DNA of 22,397 nt from Armatimonadota bacterium (GCA_018056145.1 JAGPGE010000013.1:1-22397), one strand, 5' to 3'; shown: positions 13,722 through 22,397, counted from the first letter of the stretch. The notes: a model not told the origin generated them from the sequence alone. Numbers and translations: made by a program.

Positions 13722-16031
13722 TCAGCTTTGACGCACCAGGATCGCGAAATGGTCGCCGGGCATGCGCAATTCGTACAGGTGCCTGCCCGCTTCTACGAGC
13801 TCCTGCACCATCCCCTGCGTGACCCGCTCCCCGTTCGCGTTGACGACGTAGACGTTTGCCGGCGCACCGTCCGGGAAGCCGAACCTGCCCGAGACGGCGG
13901 TGTGAATCCGCTCTTCGCCCAGCACAAAGCCCGGGCCGATCCGGGTGGGGGTTATCGGAAACATGACCGAAGTGAAGTTCCAGGGTGCGGGGTCGCGGTC
14001 GTAGTAATGCCCGTAGTACAGGCCGCCGCGCTTGAGCAGTTCGCGCACGTGGGTGGCGCTCTCGGCGTGGGTCTCCTCGACGCTGTGGTTGCCAAGGCCC
14101 AGGGGGCAGCCGAGATGCGTGTCGGACATGGCCGAGTAGGAGTTGGTCTCCACGAACCGCACGATCTGCTTGCGCATCATGGTGCGGGTGTGGGCCTGGG
14201 TGTTGGCCATCATGAACAGCCCCTTGCCGCGGATGTAGTCCACGATCTTCAGGCTGAGCGACTGCATGGCCAACGGGATGCTGGTGAGGGTGCATTCGAC
14301 CTCGTGGGTGCGGCGGTCGATACTCACCGTGTGGCCGTCCCATGGAAGCCCGGGGGCCACGGTCTGCACGCTGTAGCTCATCTCGTCCCAGTAGATCCCC
14401 TTCGCGCCGATGTCGTCAATGAGCGTGTTCACATATCCCCAGATGGCCTTCCCGTAGCTGTTGCTGTCAGTGGGAACGAACAGCGGCAGTTCCTGGGCGT
14501 GCGGGTAGTTGATCTGCTCGCCCTTGCTGTTGAGGAGGCGGGAATCTGCGTACTTCGTGCGGGCATCGGGTTCCGTGCAGCACTGCGCGTGGAAGTACTG
14601 GATCGGGACCAGTTCGGGGTCGGCAGCCGCCATCTTCGTGGTCCATTCGCGTTCGCGCGCCACGAACTCTGGCGCGAACAGGATGCCCGTGCCGTGGGCA
14701 TACAGGCCGTTGGCGTACTTGGCGATGCCACCGCAGACGTACTTGAGGCCCCGGTCATGCATCCATTTCGCGTACTGCTCGCCGGTAAGCCCCGCGGGCA
14801 GGTGGCCACCGAAAACGAAGGCGCCCGGTACGGTGTAGTTCACGCCCCAATTGCGGCGCACGGCGTTCACGAAGGACCAGTAGTCACCCTTCGGGCCGGG
14901 GTAGATCGACCACTCCAGCGTGACGCTACTTCCCGGAGCGATCCCCAGTCGATCCTCCGCGAGACCGAAGCTCTCCGGGGAGTGCAGGCTGCGCGCGTGA
15001 ACCCGGAAGACATCGTCCTCGGCCACCATGCCGACGCCGAAATCGTGGAACTGGGCAAAGACGCTGGGGTGTGCCGCTTCCCAGGCGTTCCCGGAGTCGG
15101 CGAAGGTCTTGCGACCCGCAAGATAGACCTCATCGGGCGCCTCCGGCGTCTCGATGGTGTGCTCGAACATCACGCCGATGAGCTGATCGGTGGGGTTGCT
15201 CAGCGTGTCGGCCACGTGCACGTGGTCGGCGTTGACGGTGACCTCCCGGGAAACCTGGCATGGACCCGCGGACCAACGAAGCGGTCCCTCGGCCTCGGAT
15301 TCGCGCCACTTGCCCCCGGGCAGGCTCATGCGGGTGCGCACGGTGATCACGCGTTCGCCCACCCGCAGGACGATGGTGGCGTCGCGGGCGTCCACGGTCA
15401 TGGGTACCTCTTCGCGCCCTCCGGCTGTGATGGTGGGTAGCGGGCCCGTTGGTGCGGGCTCTACCGTGTCGCTCGTGGGCGGGCTGATGGCCTTGCCCAC
15501 CTCGATCCTAACATTGCGAAGCACGAGGGTGTCCGGGTCCTGGAGCACCTTGAGGTGGTCCAGGCGCACCTCGTTGGCGCCCGGCCGGACGTGGCGCGTG
15601 ATGTCCCAGACGAACCGGTACGGCTCGTCCTTCTCCTCCACCCCGTAGGGCGTCTGTGGATCCTTGAGCGCGGCCTCGAAGTCGGGCGAGTAGAGCACCC
15701 GCCAGCGCCCCCCGCTGGATGACCAGGTCAGGTCCACCCCGTTGCGCAGGGAGAACGCGTCGGTCTTGTTGAGCAGGTCATCCCTACCCAGCAGATTCCC
15801 GTTGACCCGCACGGTGATCCACGGATTCGACCCCGATAGTCGCGGCCAGTCTATGTGCGCTTCCAGCGACAGGCGCACCTGGTGCTCCACGCTAAAGGGC
15901 GGGACTTCGACCTGCCATTTGAGGGTCTCAGGCGAGAGGGAGCGTGCTTCATCCAGCACCGTGACGGTCTGGGCTGTCGCGAGTGCAAGAGACAGGTTGA
16001 ACAGGATGGCAATGAGAGCGTTGGTACTCAC
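13722..16031 (-). CDS. secreted putative TIM-barrel glycoside-hydrolase-like protein, family not recognised
   Basis: The protein has 769 residues. The frame is open to 16121, but GTG 16031 follows GGAGGA with 7 nt spacing and begins a signal peptide (NALIAILFNLSLALATA, cleaved near residue 20-22). Residues about 25-190 look like a beta-sandwich with NPWITVRVNGNLLG and an FVWDITRHVRPGANEVRLD block, as in the sugar-binding domain of GH2-like proteins. Residues about 210-390 form a second beta-rich domain resembling the super-sandwich found before GH barrels. Residues about 400-700 have barrel-like alternation, with KGIYWDEMSYS at 544-554. D549 and E550 at a strand end are good candidates for catalytic or sugar-contacting acids. 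The C-terminus (about 700-769) is a small beta-domain. I cannot place it in a named GH family. Convergent with the beta-helix gene and divergent from the heparinase-like gene. Confidence 0.87.
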   Translation of the reverse strand: MSTNALIAILFNLSLALATAQTVTVLDEARSLSPETLKWQVEVPPFSVEHQVRLSLEAHIDWPRLSGSNPWITVRVNGNLLGRDDLLNKTDAFSLRNGVDLTWSSSGGRWRVLYSPDFEAALKDPQTPYGVEEKDEPYRFVWDITRHVRPGANEVRLDHLKVLQDPDTLVLRNVRIEVGKAISPPTSDTVEPAPTGPLPTITAGGREEVPMTVDARDATIVLRVGERVITVRTRMSLPGGKWRESEAEGPLRWSAGPCQVSREVTVNADHVHVADTLSNPTDQLIGVMFEHTIETPEAPDEVYLAGRKTFADSGNAWEAAHPSVFAQFHDFGVGMVAEDDVFRVHARSLHSPESFGLAEDRLGIAPGSSVTLEWSIYPGPKGDYWSFVNAVRRNWGVNYTVPGAFVFGGHLPAGLTGEQYAKWMHDRGLKYVCGGIAKYANGLYAHGTGILFAPEFVAREREWTTKMAAADPELVPIQYFHAQCCTEPDARTKYADSRLLNSKGEQINYPHAQELPLFVPTDSNSYGKAIWGYVNTLIDDIGAKGIYWDEMSYSVQTVAPGLPWDGHTVSIDRRTHEVECTLTSIPLAMQSLSLKIVDYIRGKGLFMMANTQAHTRTMMRKQIVRFVETNSYSAMSDTHLGCPLGLGNHSVEETHAESATHVRELLKRGGLYYGHYYDRDPAPWNFTSVMFPITPTRIGPGFVLGEERIHTAVSGRFGFPDGAPANVYVVNANGERVTQGMVQELVEAGRHLYELRMPGDHFAILVRQS

Positions 16032-16256
16032 CGGACAGTCCTCCGATGGGTGCATGCGCCTGCAGTCCGGCACGAAACGGGAGAGGCCGACCGGTCTCGG
16101 CGCTGAGACAGCTGGCGGCACATTCCCCGCCAGGCGCTGGGCCGCCTCTTTCTGATTGCAGGTGTGGGCCGGTCCGCCGGGTGCATTGCCCCGCAGGTGC
16201 TCTTCGGTGTGCCGGGAGATCTGTCTCTAGGATCCCGCGACAGGTGGTGGCCCACG

Positions 16257-18059
16257 TTGCGCGCGACCTCTCCCCTCCTTCTCGCCCTCATGATGGCAGC
16301 CGCGCTCCCCGCGACTGCCGAGACCGCTGTGCTGGACAACATGGACGCCAACCAGGACCAGTGGGGCCCGGCTCAGGCCGAGACCGCACGGGTCAAGGAA
16401 GGCGCCGCCGCGCTGCGCTGGCAGACGGATCAGGGGCCGCTCAAGCGCGACGACCTGCGGGCGGACCTGGCGCGGTATCGTTCCCTGCGCCTGTGGGTCT
16501 ACTCACCCCTAGCCACCGTCGCCCGCATCCGCATGAGCTTTCCCGTGCCCGGCCAGGACCCCATCTGGGTGCGGGTGAGGGTAGACTGGAAGGGCTGGAA
16601 CCGCATGGAGCTTTACCCCGAACTCATTACGGCGCCCCCGAGAGACTCGTCGCCATGGCACGAGGCGCAGGGGGTTGTGATCGAGGAGATCGAACCCGGG
16701 TATGCACCCAGCGAACTGGTTTTCGCCGGGCTGGAGCAGTCCACGGACTACCCTCAAATACGTCTGAATGACCAAGAGACGCTCATCGACTGGCCCTACT
16801 TCAGCGCGCACCAGATGGCCTTCTGGAAGCCCACCGACGAGACCGCGCAGCGTCCGGCTGGAAGCTACGGCAGGGACCGTTACCGGTGTTGGTCATACCC
16901 GTGGGTGGTCGAGGACCCCGCAAAACGGGACGTGGTCGCCTACACGCGCGAGTTCGGCACCGATCACACGGGCTACGATACCCTCGAACTGCGCGCCAGC
17001 AATGACACCGAGGGCTGGCTCAGCGTTTACCCGCAGGTGGATGACCAGTGGTCCACGCTGGCGCGCTACGTCAAGGGCACGGGGGCCTTCCAGGAATTGC
17101 AGTTGCCAATGCCGCGCGGTGGCAGGCGGCTGGATGCATTGACCATAGACATCAGCGAACCGCCGGCGGAAATCGGTGGCTCCGCGGGCCGGCAGATCAA
17201 GTGCAATCTCCACTGGCTCCTGCTCCGCAGGCCTGGCGCGCCACTAGGTTCTCCCCCCGCGGGAACGCGCAAAGTGGAGCCCGTCGCACTCACCGGGAGC
17301 CTGGAGAAAACCCGCCTCGCCGGTGGCGTGTACTTCGGCCCGGAGAACCTGGATAACGTTCGCCGTCTCTTCCGGGAAGGCGCCGCGAAGGGACTCTACG
17401 ACAGCACCCTCGCGGCGGCGGACAGAAACCTGGCGGTCGATCCCGAGCAGTACGCGGGCGAATATGGCTTCGAATGCAACTGGGTGGGCGTCCGGAGCAA
17501 TGCAAAGCTCTTCCCGCTGTCGGGCGCCGCGCAGACGTGCGGCCTTGCATACGTCCTCAGCGGGGAGAAGCGCCATGCCGACTGGACATGCCGGGCCCTG
17601 CTCACCTTGGCGCGCACAGAGAAGTGGTGCGACGGCGCCTTCGCGCGCTTCCCACAGGGCTGGGGCGGGCATGGCAACACCTTCACGGAAGGGGCCATCA
17701 AATACGCCGCGGGTCTGGCCTACGACTGGGTCCGCAACGCGCTGCCGCCCCCGGAACACGAAGAGATCTCCACGGCCATCATGCACAATGGCGTGTGGTG
17801 GATACATGACCTGCTGAAGCATAACCCGGGCATCCTGAAGATGAACCGGGGCGTGGCTTTGGCGCCGGAGTCATCCCGCGTGAGCTCAAGTGTCTGTGTT
17901 ACGTTGTACTCGCCGCCGCGGGGCAGGATCACCACGGGTTCGGTCAACTCTCCCCCGTTCGCTCGCAGGTCGCGCACCGCATCCCGCGCCTTCTGCAGGC
18001 TGGCAAATGGCCGGTCCGCGGTTCCGGGGTTTGCGTCGTCGCCGTTCAGCGCCACGTAG
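16257..18059 (+). pseudogene. secreted heparinase/alginate-lyase-like protein, truncated at a breakpoint near 17846
   Basis: The frame runs from GTG 16164 to a stop at 18059. I prefer TTG 16257, which has AGGTGGTG upstream and gives a compact signal peptide (SPLLLALMMAAALPATAE). Two carbohydrate-binding-like beta-sandwiches follow (about residues 25-180 and 190-340). After them comes the first part of an (alpha/alpha) toroid as in alginate lyase and heparinase II/III enzymes (LAYVLSGEKRHADWTCRALL, GLAYDWVRNALPPPEHEEI). The last convincing residues are HNPGILKMN, ending at about 17846. Beyond that the translation is the antisense of another gene's start (SSRVSSSVCVTLYSPP...) and has no meaning. 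The catalytic end of the toroid and the usual C-terminal beta-sheet domain are missing. Either the gene is broken by an inversion or deletion, or the contig is misjoined here. Divergent from the 769-residue protein gene. Confidence 0.78.
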
Positions 18060-18127
18060 AACGCAGCCGCATCCGCTCCAACAGCCAGCGCCACCAGCTG
18101 GATGATCGCGCCAGTTCTCCAGTCCAT
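17849..18127 (-). pseudogene. 5' fragment of a secreted beta-helix protein gene
   Basis: ATG 18127 has GGGAGGGA 6 nt upstream. It is followed by a signal peptide (GAIIQLVALAVGADAAA) and the classic N-terminus of right-handed beta-helix proteins: FYVALNGDDANPGTADRPF (about 23-41), SLQKARDAVRDL (43-54), VVILPRGGEYNVTQTLELT (65-83), DSGAKATP (86-93). After residue 93 (17849) the frame stays open to 17720, but it is antisense to the heparinase-like gene and unlike the family. So only the first strands are left of a protein that is normally several hundred residues long. The gene lies 86 bp after the broken membrane glycosyltransferase gene on the same strand and meets the truncated heparinase-like gene head-on. 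Confidence 0.75.
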
Positions 18128-18213
18128 GATCGTCCCTCCCGGATGACATCACACGGTCCAGAAGCCTGCACGAGCGTGCTGGCGTTCCACGGCGCGGTGC
18201 GGCGGCATGGGGG

Positions 18214-19832
18214 CTACCCCATCGCTTCCTGAGCGGGAGGAGTGGCCTGCCCAGTGCGCACTGCCCGTCCAGCGTGTCTGAAGGTCAGGCCCGTCACCAG
18301 CAACTGGATGGGGAAGAGCAGCAAGATGGGCCACGGAACCCCGACGCGCCATGCCAGCGCGGGCCAGTAATCCAGGGTTCTGCGCAGGTCGCGGCGAAAG
18401 TCCTTTGGAGGGCTGCCAGACCTCAAGATGGACAGATCCAGTGGCGTCCAGCGCATTTCAGTGCCCAGCGCGATGGCGGCATTCACCAGCGGGGAATAGC
18501 GCCATTCGAACTCATGGTGCTGCGGGGAGGCGCCGGTGTCGTTGATGCGCCGGTAGGTGTGCATCACGTTCACCGAGCAGCCCAGAAGCTGCACCGCGAC
18601 GCTGACCCCGATGAGCACGCCCACCGCCACTCTTGTCGCACGGGTCCAGTTCCCCCGCGATCGAAGGCCACGGCGACGGCAACCCCCAGGAGCGCAAGAA
18701 TGTCCACCATGAACCGCGGGCCCCAACACCAGTGCCCGCCCGGCACGGTGATGCTGGAGTAGAGCAGCAATAGCGCCGCGATCATCACCAGCGAACATGC
18801 GGCGAAGCCCCGGTGCCTGCGCCACAGCAAGGTGAACCCGAGGGGCACCAGCAGAACAATGGGCGCATATCACACGAGACCTTTGCCCGGACTGATGAGG
18901 AGCGTGGCGAGACCTCGCCAGAGCGGGGTATCCCCGATGCGCTGCCAGTCCGACCCCGCCATCCGCATCCAGCTGCCATAGCGGATGTCGTTGTGCCATC
19001 CCCAGAGAACCATCGCCAGAACCGCCGCCGGCGCGTAGGCGGCCACAAGACGGAGAGCCGCGACCCACGCAGCTCGATTGTTCTCGCGAGGGATAAGAAG
19101 TACCAGGCCGCCCAGGGCTGCCACGATCGTAAGTTGGTGCCGGACCAGCAGGCTCAGCCCCGCAAGAACCCCGGCCCACAGCGCCGCCTGGAGGTTACCC
19201 TCCCAACGCGCCCTGTACAGGTACCAGACGATCAGCAGGAGCAGGAACCCCGCCAGCGGGTTGGCATAAAAAGTGCGCGCGTAAGGCCAGGCAGGGCTCG
19301 CGATGCCATAGAGCAGCACGCCCGCGTACCCGGCCGTGGGGCGCAGGCCCAGCGATCGGAGTATCAGGTACAGGACCGCGCACGCCAGCGCTCCCAGCAC
19401 GAGGTTGAAGAACATCACAGCGGTGCGCGTCACGATCCGCTCAGGGAGCTGAGGGACGACCTTCGCCACGGCCAACCCCGCGAGGTAGAAGGGCATTGCC
19501 AGAATGGGCTGCGCGATCCCGAACGGAGAGTAGACTCTGCCGTCAACGCCGTAGCTCATCCCTCCAAAATCCGGCATCATTTCCGTGTCGAGATGCAGTT
19601 CGCCCCGGAGGATACCCTCCATGTTCTCGAAGGTGATCTCCCAGTCGGTGACGTCGAGCAGGAAGTGCCCCGTCGTAACGTACAGACACAGGAAGGCAGC
19701 GAAGATCCAACGCGCAAGCCGGTAGTCGTGGGCATCGAGCGAAACAGGCAGGGGGGCCACACTCCCTTGGCGGTTCAGGTCGGGCGATGGTAGTGGGAAC
19801 GAGTCCGAGTGCCAAACAGAACCCTCGTCCAC
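18214..19832 (-). pseudogene. polytopic GT-C-type membrane glycosyltransferase gene with a nonsense codon and a frameshift
   Basis: The start is probably GTG 19832, 7 bp after the upstream ceramidase-like stop, with GGAG about 10 nt away; GTG 19760 is an alternative. The protein reads as a GT-C membrane glycosyltransferase (PMT/GT39-like). Its landmarks are an acidic first loop (DVTDWEITFENM), GRVYSPFGIAQPILAMPFY, many Leu/Ala helices, a SPGKGL loop, and GGHWCWGPRFMVDILALL. The frame is interrupted at 18872-18870 by TGA where relatives have Trp (SPGKGLxWYAP; one change TGG to TGA). The same frame continues after it (YAPIVLLVPLGF) to about 18657. There the G5 run (C5 at 18652-18656 on the plus strand) must gain one base to continue as NWTRATRVAVGVLIG, ending at the stop at 18214. 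About 540 residues would be restored. Two independent lesions favour a true pseudogene, unless both are sequence errors. Confidence 0.8.
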
Positions 19833-19839
19833 GCGCTGT

Positions 19840-21291
19840 CTACTCCGCCGCGAACATGGTGTCCAGGATTCCCACGGCCTCGTCCACAAGCTGCTGACCA
19901 CCCGCGGGAGACACCTCGCAGCTTGCTGGCACCGCACCATAGCTCAGGCCCTGGGCTGCTCTCGCGGTTGCCAGGTACGGACCACCGACCACCAGTTGCA
20001 CCACGAAGGTCTGCAGCGCCGGTGAGCGCCCTTTGATGCGGTCGCCGAAGTCCAGGTAGTACTCGAAGGGCGCTGTCACGAATGCGATGTCGCCCACGCG
20101 CAGCACATTGACCTCGGTGGGCACACTGGCCGGCGGGTTCTCGTAGCGGTCCACCGCGCGCTGGCACCAGGCGATTCTCGAGCGCAGAGACGTGTACTGG
20201 CTGCCCAGGCGATCGGCATCACCCAGTTCGGATAGCTGCTTTTCGGCTTCGGCGATGTCCCGCTTCAGGTCCGCATGCTCCGCCGCCGTGACGTTCCAGT
20301 GGTCCAGGTCGAGGGTGCGGTTCTCATGCTTGAGAACCGTCTCGTCACGCAGATCCCCGCGGATAACGGTTTCGGTCGCTTCGGTCGCGTCCGCGATGCG
20401 GCCGGCGATCTCGGTGCGAAGGGCGGCGTTGAGGGGACGGCCAACTCCGCCGCCGTACTTGAGCTGCAGCATGCGATCTTCGGCTCGCTTTGCGATCAGC
20501 CGGTGCGGGCTCTGGTCGCCTGCGGCCGAACACTGGGGCAGCACGAACAGGCCGGCGCCGAGCCGCCGGCGCAACTCCTCGCGAGTATCGTGCCAGTAGT
20601 CAGCCGAAACAAAATCCTGCCCGCTCTCGCTGGTCTGTGATGGGCAGGCGAGATTGACCAGCACTCCCGTCAGATTCCTGGCGGCGTCATACGTGAACAG
20701 CAGGTTCACGCCGTGATCCACGTGGCCCTCAATGTGCGAGAACTCCGGCACGCTGGTGCTGCCGTACATCTTCGCGCTGTCGTCGAAGTACCGCACACGG
20801 CGGTTCTCGCCCACCACCGCGTGCGCGTAGCCCCAGCCTATGTACCCCGCCGAGCGCCGCTCCCACGCCTCGCAAACTGCATCCACCAGCGCCTCGGTGA
20901 GCATCCCGGTGTACTCCGCCACAGTCACGTATTCAGGATAGCGGGCCCTGATTGCATCCAGGTAATCGGCATCCTGCTGCCAGCCGCCGGTTCCGTTGAA
21001 CGGTCCAGTATGCGTGTGTGTCGCGCCGATGATGATGGCGCGCGGATCGAGTTCAGGAATACGCTCGGCAAGCGCCGCCCGCACATTCGAAAGCACATCG
21101 GCAGACACAGAACACGCGTCCACCGAGACGAGTGCGGCATGGTCGTCTCCGCTCTGCAGCACGAGGGCCGTCAGGGTGAGTGGATCGTGTACCCACGTGG
21201 AGATGCGCAGGTTGAACTGCCCGTGCAGGGATACCGGCCCCTGTGGTGTGATGTCTCGCTGGGCCCAACCGATTCGGATCTGGTTGCTCAT
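19840..21291 (-). CDS. neutral/alkaline ceramidase-family protein
   Basis: The protein has 483 residues. The frame is open to 21492, but ATG 21291 begins the family's N-terminus (MSNQIRIGWAQRDITP) and has a modest AGG about 9 nt upstream. No signal peptide is seen, so it may be cytoplasmic, unlike secreted bacterial ceramidases. The metal-site motif GATHTHTGP (89-97) is intact. The motif carrying the nucleophile, GDxSP, is present as AAGDQSPH (257-263) with S261. At the position of the second zinc His (usually ACHPT) the sequence is LACPSQ (214-219), so that His is not evident. Known members cleave the amide of ceramide; many bacterial homologues are uncharacterised and may act on other amides or lipids. 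It precedes the broken glycosyltransferase gene by 7 bp and is divergent from a second family member. Confidence 0.87.
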   Translation of the reverse strand: MSNQIRIGWAQRDITPQGPVSLHGQFNLRISTWVHDPLTLTALVLQSGDDHAALVSVDACSVSADVLSNVRAALAERIPELDPRAIIIGATHTHTGPFNGTGGWQQDADYLDAIRARYPEYVTVAEYTGMLTEALVDAVCEAWERRSAGYIGWGYAHAVVGENRRVRYFDDSAKMYGSTSVPEFSHIEGHVDHGVNLLFTYDAARNLTGVLVNLACPSQTSESGQDFVSADYWHDTREELRRRLGAGLFVLPQCSAAGDQSPHRLIAKRAEDRMLQLKYGGGVGRPLNAALRTEIAGRIADATEATETVIRGDLRDETVLKHENRTLDLDHWNVTAAEHADLKRDIAEAEKQLSELGDADRLGSQYTSLRSRIAWCQRAVDRYENPPASVPTEVNVLRVGDIAFVTAPFEYYLDFGDRIKGRSPALQTFVVQLVVGGPYLATARAAQGLSYGAVPASCEVSPAGGQQLVDEAVGILDTMFAAE

Positions 21292-21480
21292 TCCGCGTCT
21301 GCCTCGGTTCTGTAATGGGATGCGCTCATCGTGATCCGCACGGCCTTCATGTGAACTGCCTGTGCACCCGACGTCGGGAGCGGGTCCACGGCGACTCTTC
21401 CCCGCTGGTGGTACCCTCGACCTCCCTGCGAGGCTTGATAGAGCTCGGCGCGGTTCCCGCAAGGTCCCCGCGCCTGCAGA

Positions 21481-21509
21481 GGGGAACAGCACCGCAGTGA
21501 CGCTGCCCC
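21481..21509 (+). promoter_or_regulatory. hairpin in the leader of the second ceramidase-like gene
   Basis: In the 242-bp divergent region (21292-21533), GGGG-aa-CAGC (21481-21490) can pair with GCTGCCCC (21502-21509) around an 11-nt loop, giving 8 base pairs with a 2-nt bulge. It ends 24 nt before the ATG at 21534, near its ribosome site (GAGGTG). It could influence translation or be chance; no promoter was identified confidently in the region. Confidence 0.22.
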
Positions 21510-21533
21510 ACTCCGTCGCAACGAGGTGCGCTC

Positions 21534-22397
21534 ATGCTCACGGCTGGAGTCTCCTGTCTGGACATCACGCCCCCTCTGGGAACTCGGATGCGCGGCTACT
21601 TCGACGAACGCACGGCCAGCAGCGTCCATGATCCGCTGCACGTGCGCAGCTTCGCGCTGGAGGATGCCGGCGCCGCGATCGCAATCGCCGTCTGTGATGT
21701 GATCGGCATCAGCCGCCTGTATCTCGACCAGGCCAAGGCCCGCATTGCCGAGACTACCGGCCTGCAGCCGGAGCAGGTGATGATCGCCTGCACCCACACA
21801 CATACCGGCCCGGAGACCGGCGATGACCCGTACACGGATTGGCTCTGGGGACGTATCGCCGACGGTGTGCGCATCGCCTGGCAGGCCAGGGAACCTGCGG
21901 AAGTGGGATGGGCGAGCGCCACAGAGGATCGGCTGGTGTTCAACCGGCGGTACCGCATGGCGGACGGATCGGTGCAGACCAATCCGGGTGTGGGCAATCC
22001 CGATGTCGTCGAGCCGGCTGGACCGATTGACCCCGAGGTGGGCGTTCTGGCTCTGCATCGCCCGGATGGCCGGACACTGGGCCTGCTGGGCAACTACTCC
22101 CTGCATTACGTGGGCATCCCCGACGACTTCACGTCCTTCTCGGCTGACTACTTCGGGTTCTTCTCAACCATGGTCCAGCGGCTGCGTGGGGAGAGCTTCG
22201 TCGCGGCCCTGTCCAACGGAGCATCGGGAGACATCAACAACGTGGATGTGCTGGGCCGGTCCGTGAGACGCAATGACCGGTACCAGCATTGCGAACGGGC
22301 GGGGGCGATTATCGCCGCCAACGCGTTCTACGCGTGGAACGAAGCGGAATTCGTCGGCCAGGCGCCCATTGGTAGCGCGCTGGCCGAGATCACGCTG
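21534..22397 (+). CDS. ceramidase-family protein lacking the nucleophile motif, C-terminus beyond window
   Basis: ATG 21534 has GAGGTG 6 nt before it, and the frame is open through the right edge (288 codons seen). It starts LTAGVSCLDITPPLGTRMRGY, the usual N-terminus of the neutral-ceramidase family, with no signal peptide. The metal motif CTHTHTGP (86-93; H88, H90) is present. A second His is at 191 (SLHYVG), where ceramidase has its further zinc His. The nucleophile motif GDxSP is replaced by SGDINN (231-236), so the catalytic Ser is missing. It is therefore probably not a ceramidase in the strict sense, but a related metal-dependent amidohydrolase or lactonase-type enzyme with unknown substrate. 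It is divergent from the first family member, with which it shares overall architecture but only modest identity. Confidence 0.87.
   Translation, partial: MLTAGVSCLDITPPLGTRMRGYFDERTASSVHDPLHVRSFALEDAGAAIAIAVCDVIGISRLYLDQAKARIAETTGLQPEQVMIACTHTHTGPETGDDPYTDWLWGRIADGVRIAWQAREPAEVGWASATEDRLVFNRRYRMADGSVQTNPGVGNPDVVEPAGPIDPEVGVLALHRPDGRTLGLLGNYSLHYVGIPDDFTSFSADYFGFFSTMVQRLRGESFVAALSNGASGDINNVDVLGRSVRRNDRYQHCERAGAIIAANAFYAWNEAEFVGQAPIGSALAEITL

Noticed and set aside
11509..14343. A 944-codon minus-strand open frame across the beta-helix gene and into the next gene
   Set aside because: It is antisense to two clearly coding regions, its product is His/Arg/Val-rich with no domain, signal or ribosome site, and it crosses a gene boundary. 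High G/C at third positions removes stops on the opposite strand, which explains its length.
18652..18656. Programmed frameshift at the G run of the glycosyltransferase gene
   Set aside because: No slippery heptamer with a downstream structure was apparent, and a nonsense codon lies upstream in the same gene, so decay or sequencing error fits better.
18870..18872. TGA read as Trp (recoded genetic code)
   Set aside because: Several intact genes here end in TGA, including the overlapping E1/chrA stops, so TGA is a normal stop. A point mutation or sequence error is simpler.
18813..19793. An uninterrupted 326-codon plus-strand frame opposite the broken glycosyltransferase gene
   Set aside because: The product is a low-complexity Arg/Gln/Pro/Glu-rich string, while the minus strand encodes hydrophobic helices with family motifs. 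The plus frame is a shadow, even though the minus gene is the one with lesions.

Overview
The window is GC-rich, densely coding bacterial DNA with strong G/C bias at third codon positions and good AGGAGG-like ribosome sites, several before GTG or TTG starts. It encodes many large secreted carbohydrate-active proteins (a GH127-type enzyme, a parallel beta-helix protein, a TIM-barrel-like hydrolase, a heparinase/alginate-lyase-like protein) and two proteins of the neutral-ceramidase family. This repertoire is typical of uncultured polysaccharide degraders such as Armatimonadota, Planctomycetota, Hydrogenedentota or Verrucomicrobiota. The sequence alone does not decide between them, and no rRNA, tRNA, CRISPR array, insertion sequence or origin was seen.

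Region 1 (1-4879): a secreted protein of unknown function (open at the left edge) lies downstream of a secreted GH127-like enzyme carrying FnIII-like and LamG-like modules. Divergent from them is a compact sugar-nucleotide/uronate-dehydrogenase-like SDR. The spacer between the divergent genes holds a centrally placed inverted repeat that could be a shared operator.

Region 2 (4926-9638): a tight minus-strand operon, transcribed modA-modB-HesA-like E1 - MoaD-like sulfur carrier - MoeB/ThiF-like E1 - chrA - chrA. Several genes overlap by 4 bp. It reads as an oxyanion (molybdate/tungstate) uptake and pterin-cofactor sulfur-transfer cassette joined to a split chromate-type transporter. Oddities are the absence of an ABC ATPase gene, a sulfur carrier ending Gly-Ala instead of Gly-Gly, two different E1-like proteins without the usual active-site Cys, and the chrA pair. 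wrbA (flavodoxin-like quinone reductase) lies upstream on the same strand.

Region 3 (10924-18127): a secreted beta-helix protein converges on a secreted, unrecognised hydrolase-like protein. Divergent from the latter is a heparinase/alginate-lyase-like gene that stops being homologous at about 17846. There it abuts, head-on, the first 93 codons of a different secreted beta-helix gene on the opposite strand. Both are truncated at the same point, so this is a rearrangement breakpoint or an assembly misjoin.

Region 4 (18214-22397): a polytopic GT-C-type membrane glycosyltransferase gene is broken by one in-frame TGA (at a likely Trp) and one 1-base shift in a G run. Upstream of it is a complete ceramidase-family gene, and divergent from that a second ceramidase-family gene that runs off the right edge. 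By eye, the two ceramidase-like proteins retain different parts of the known ceramidase active site.

All family calls are from reading the translated sequence; no database search was possible.
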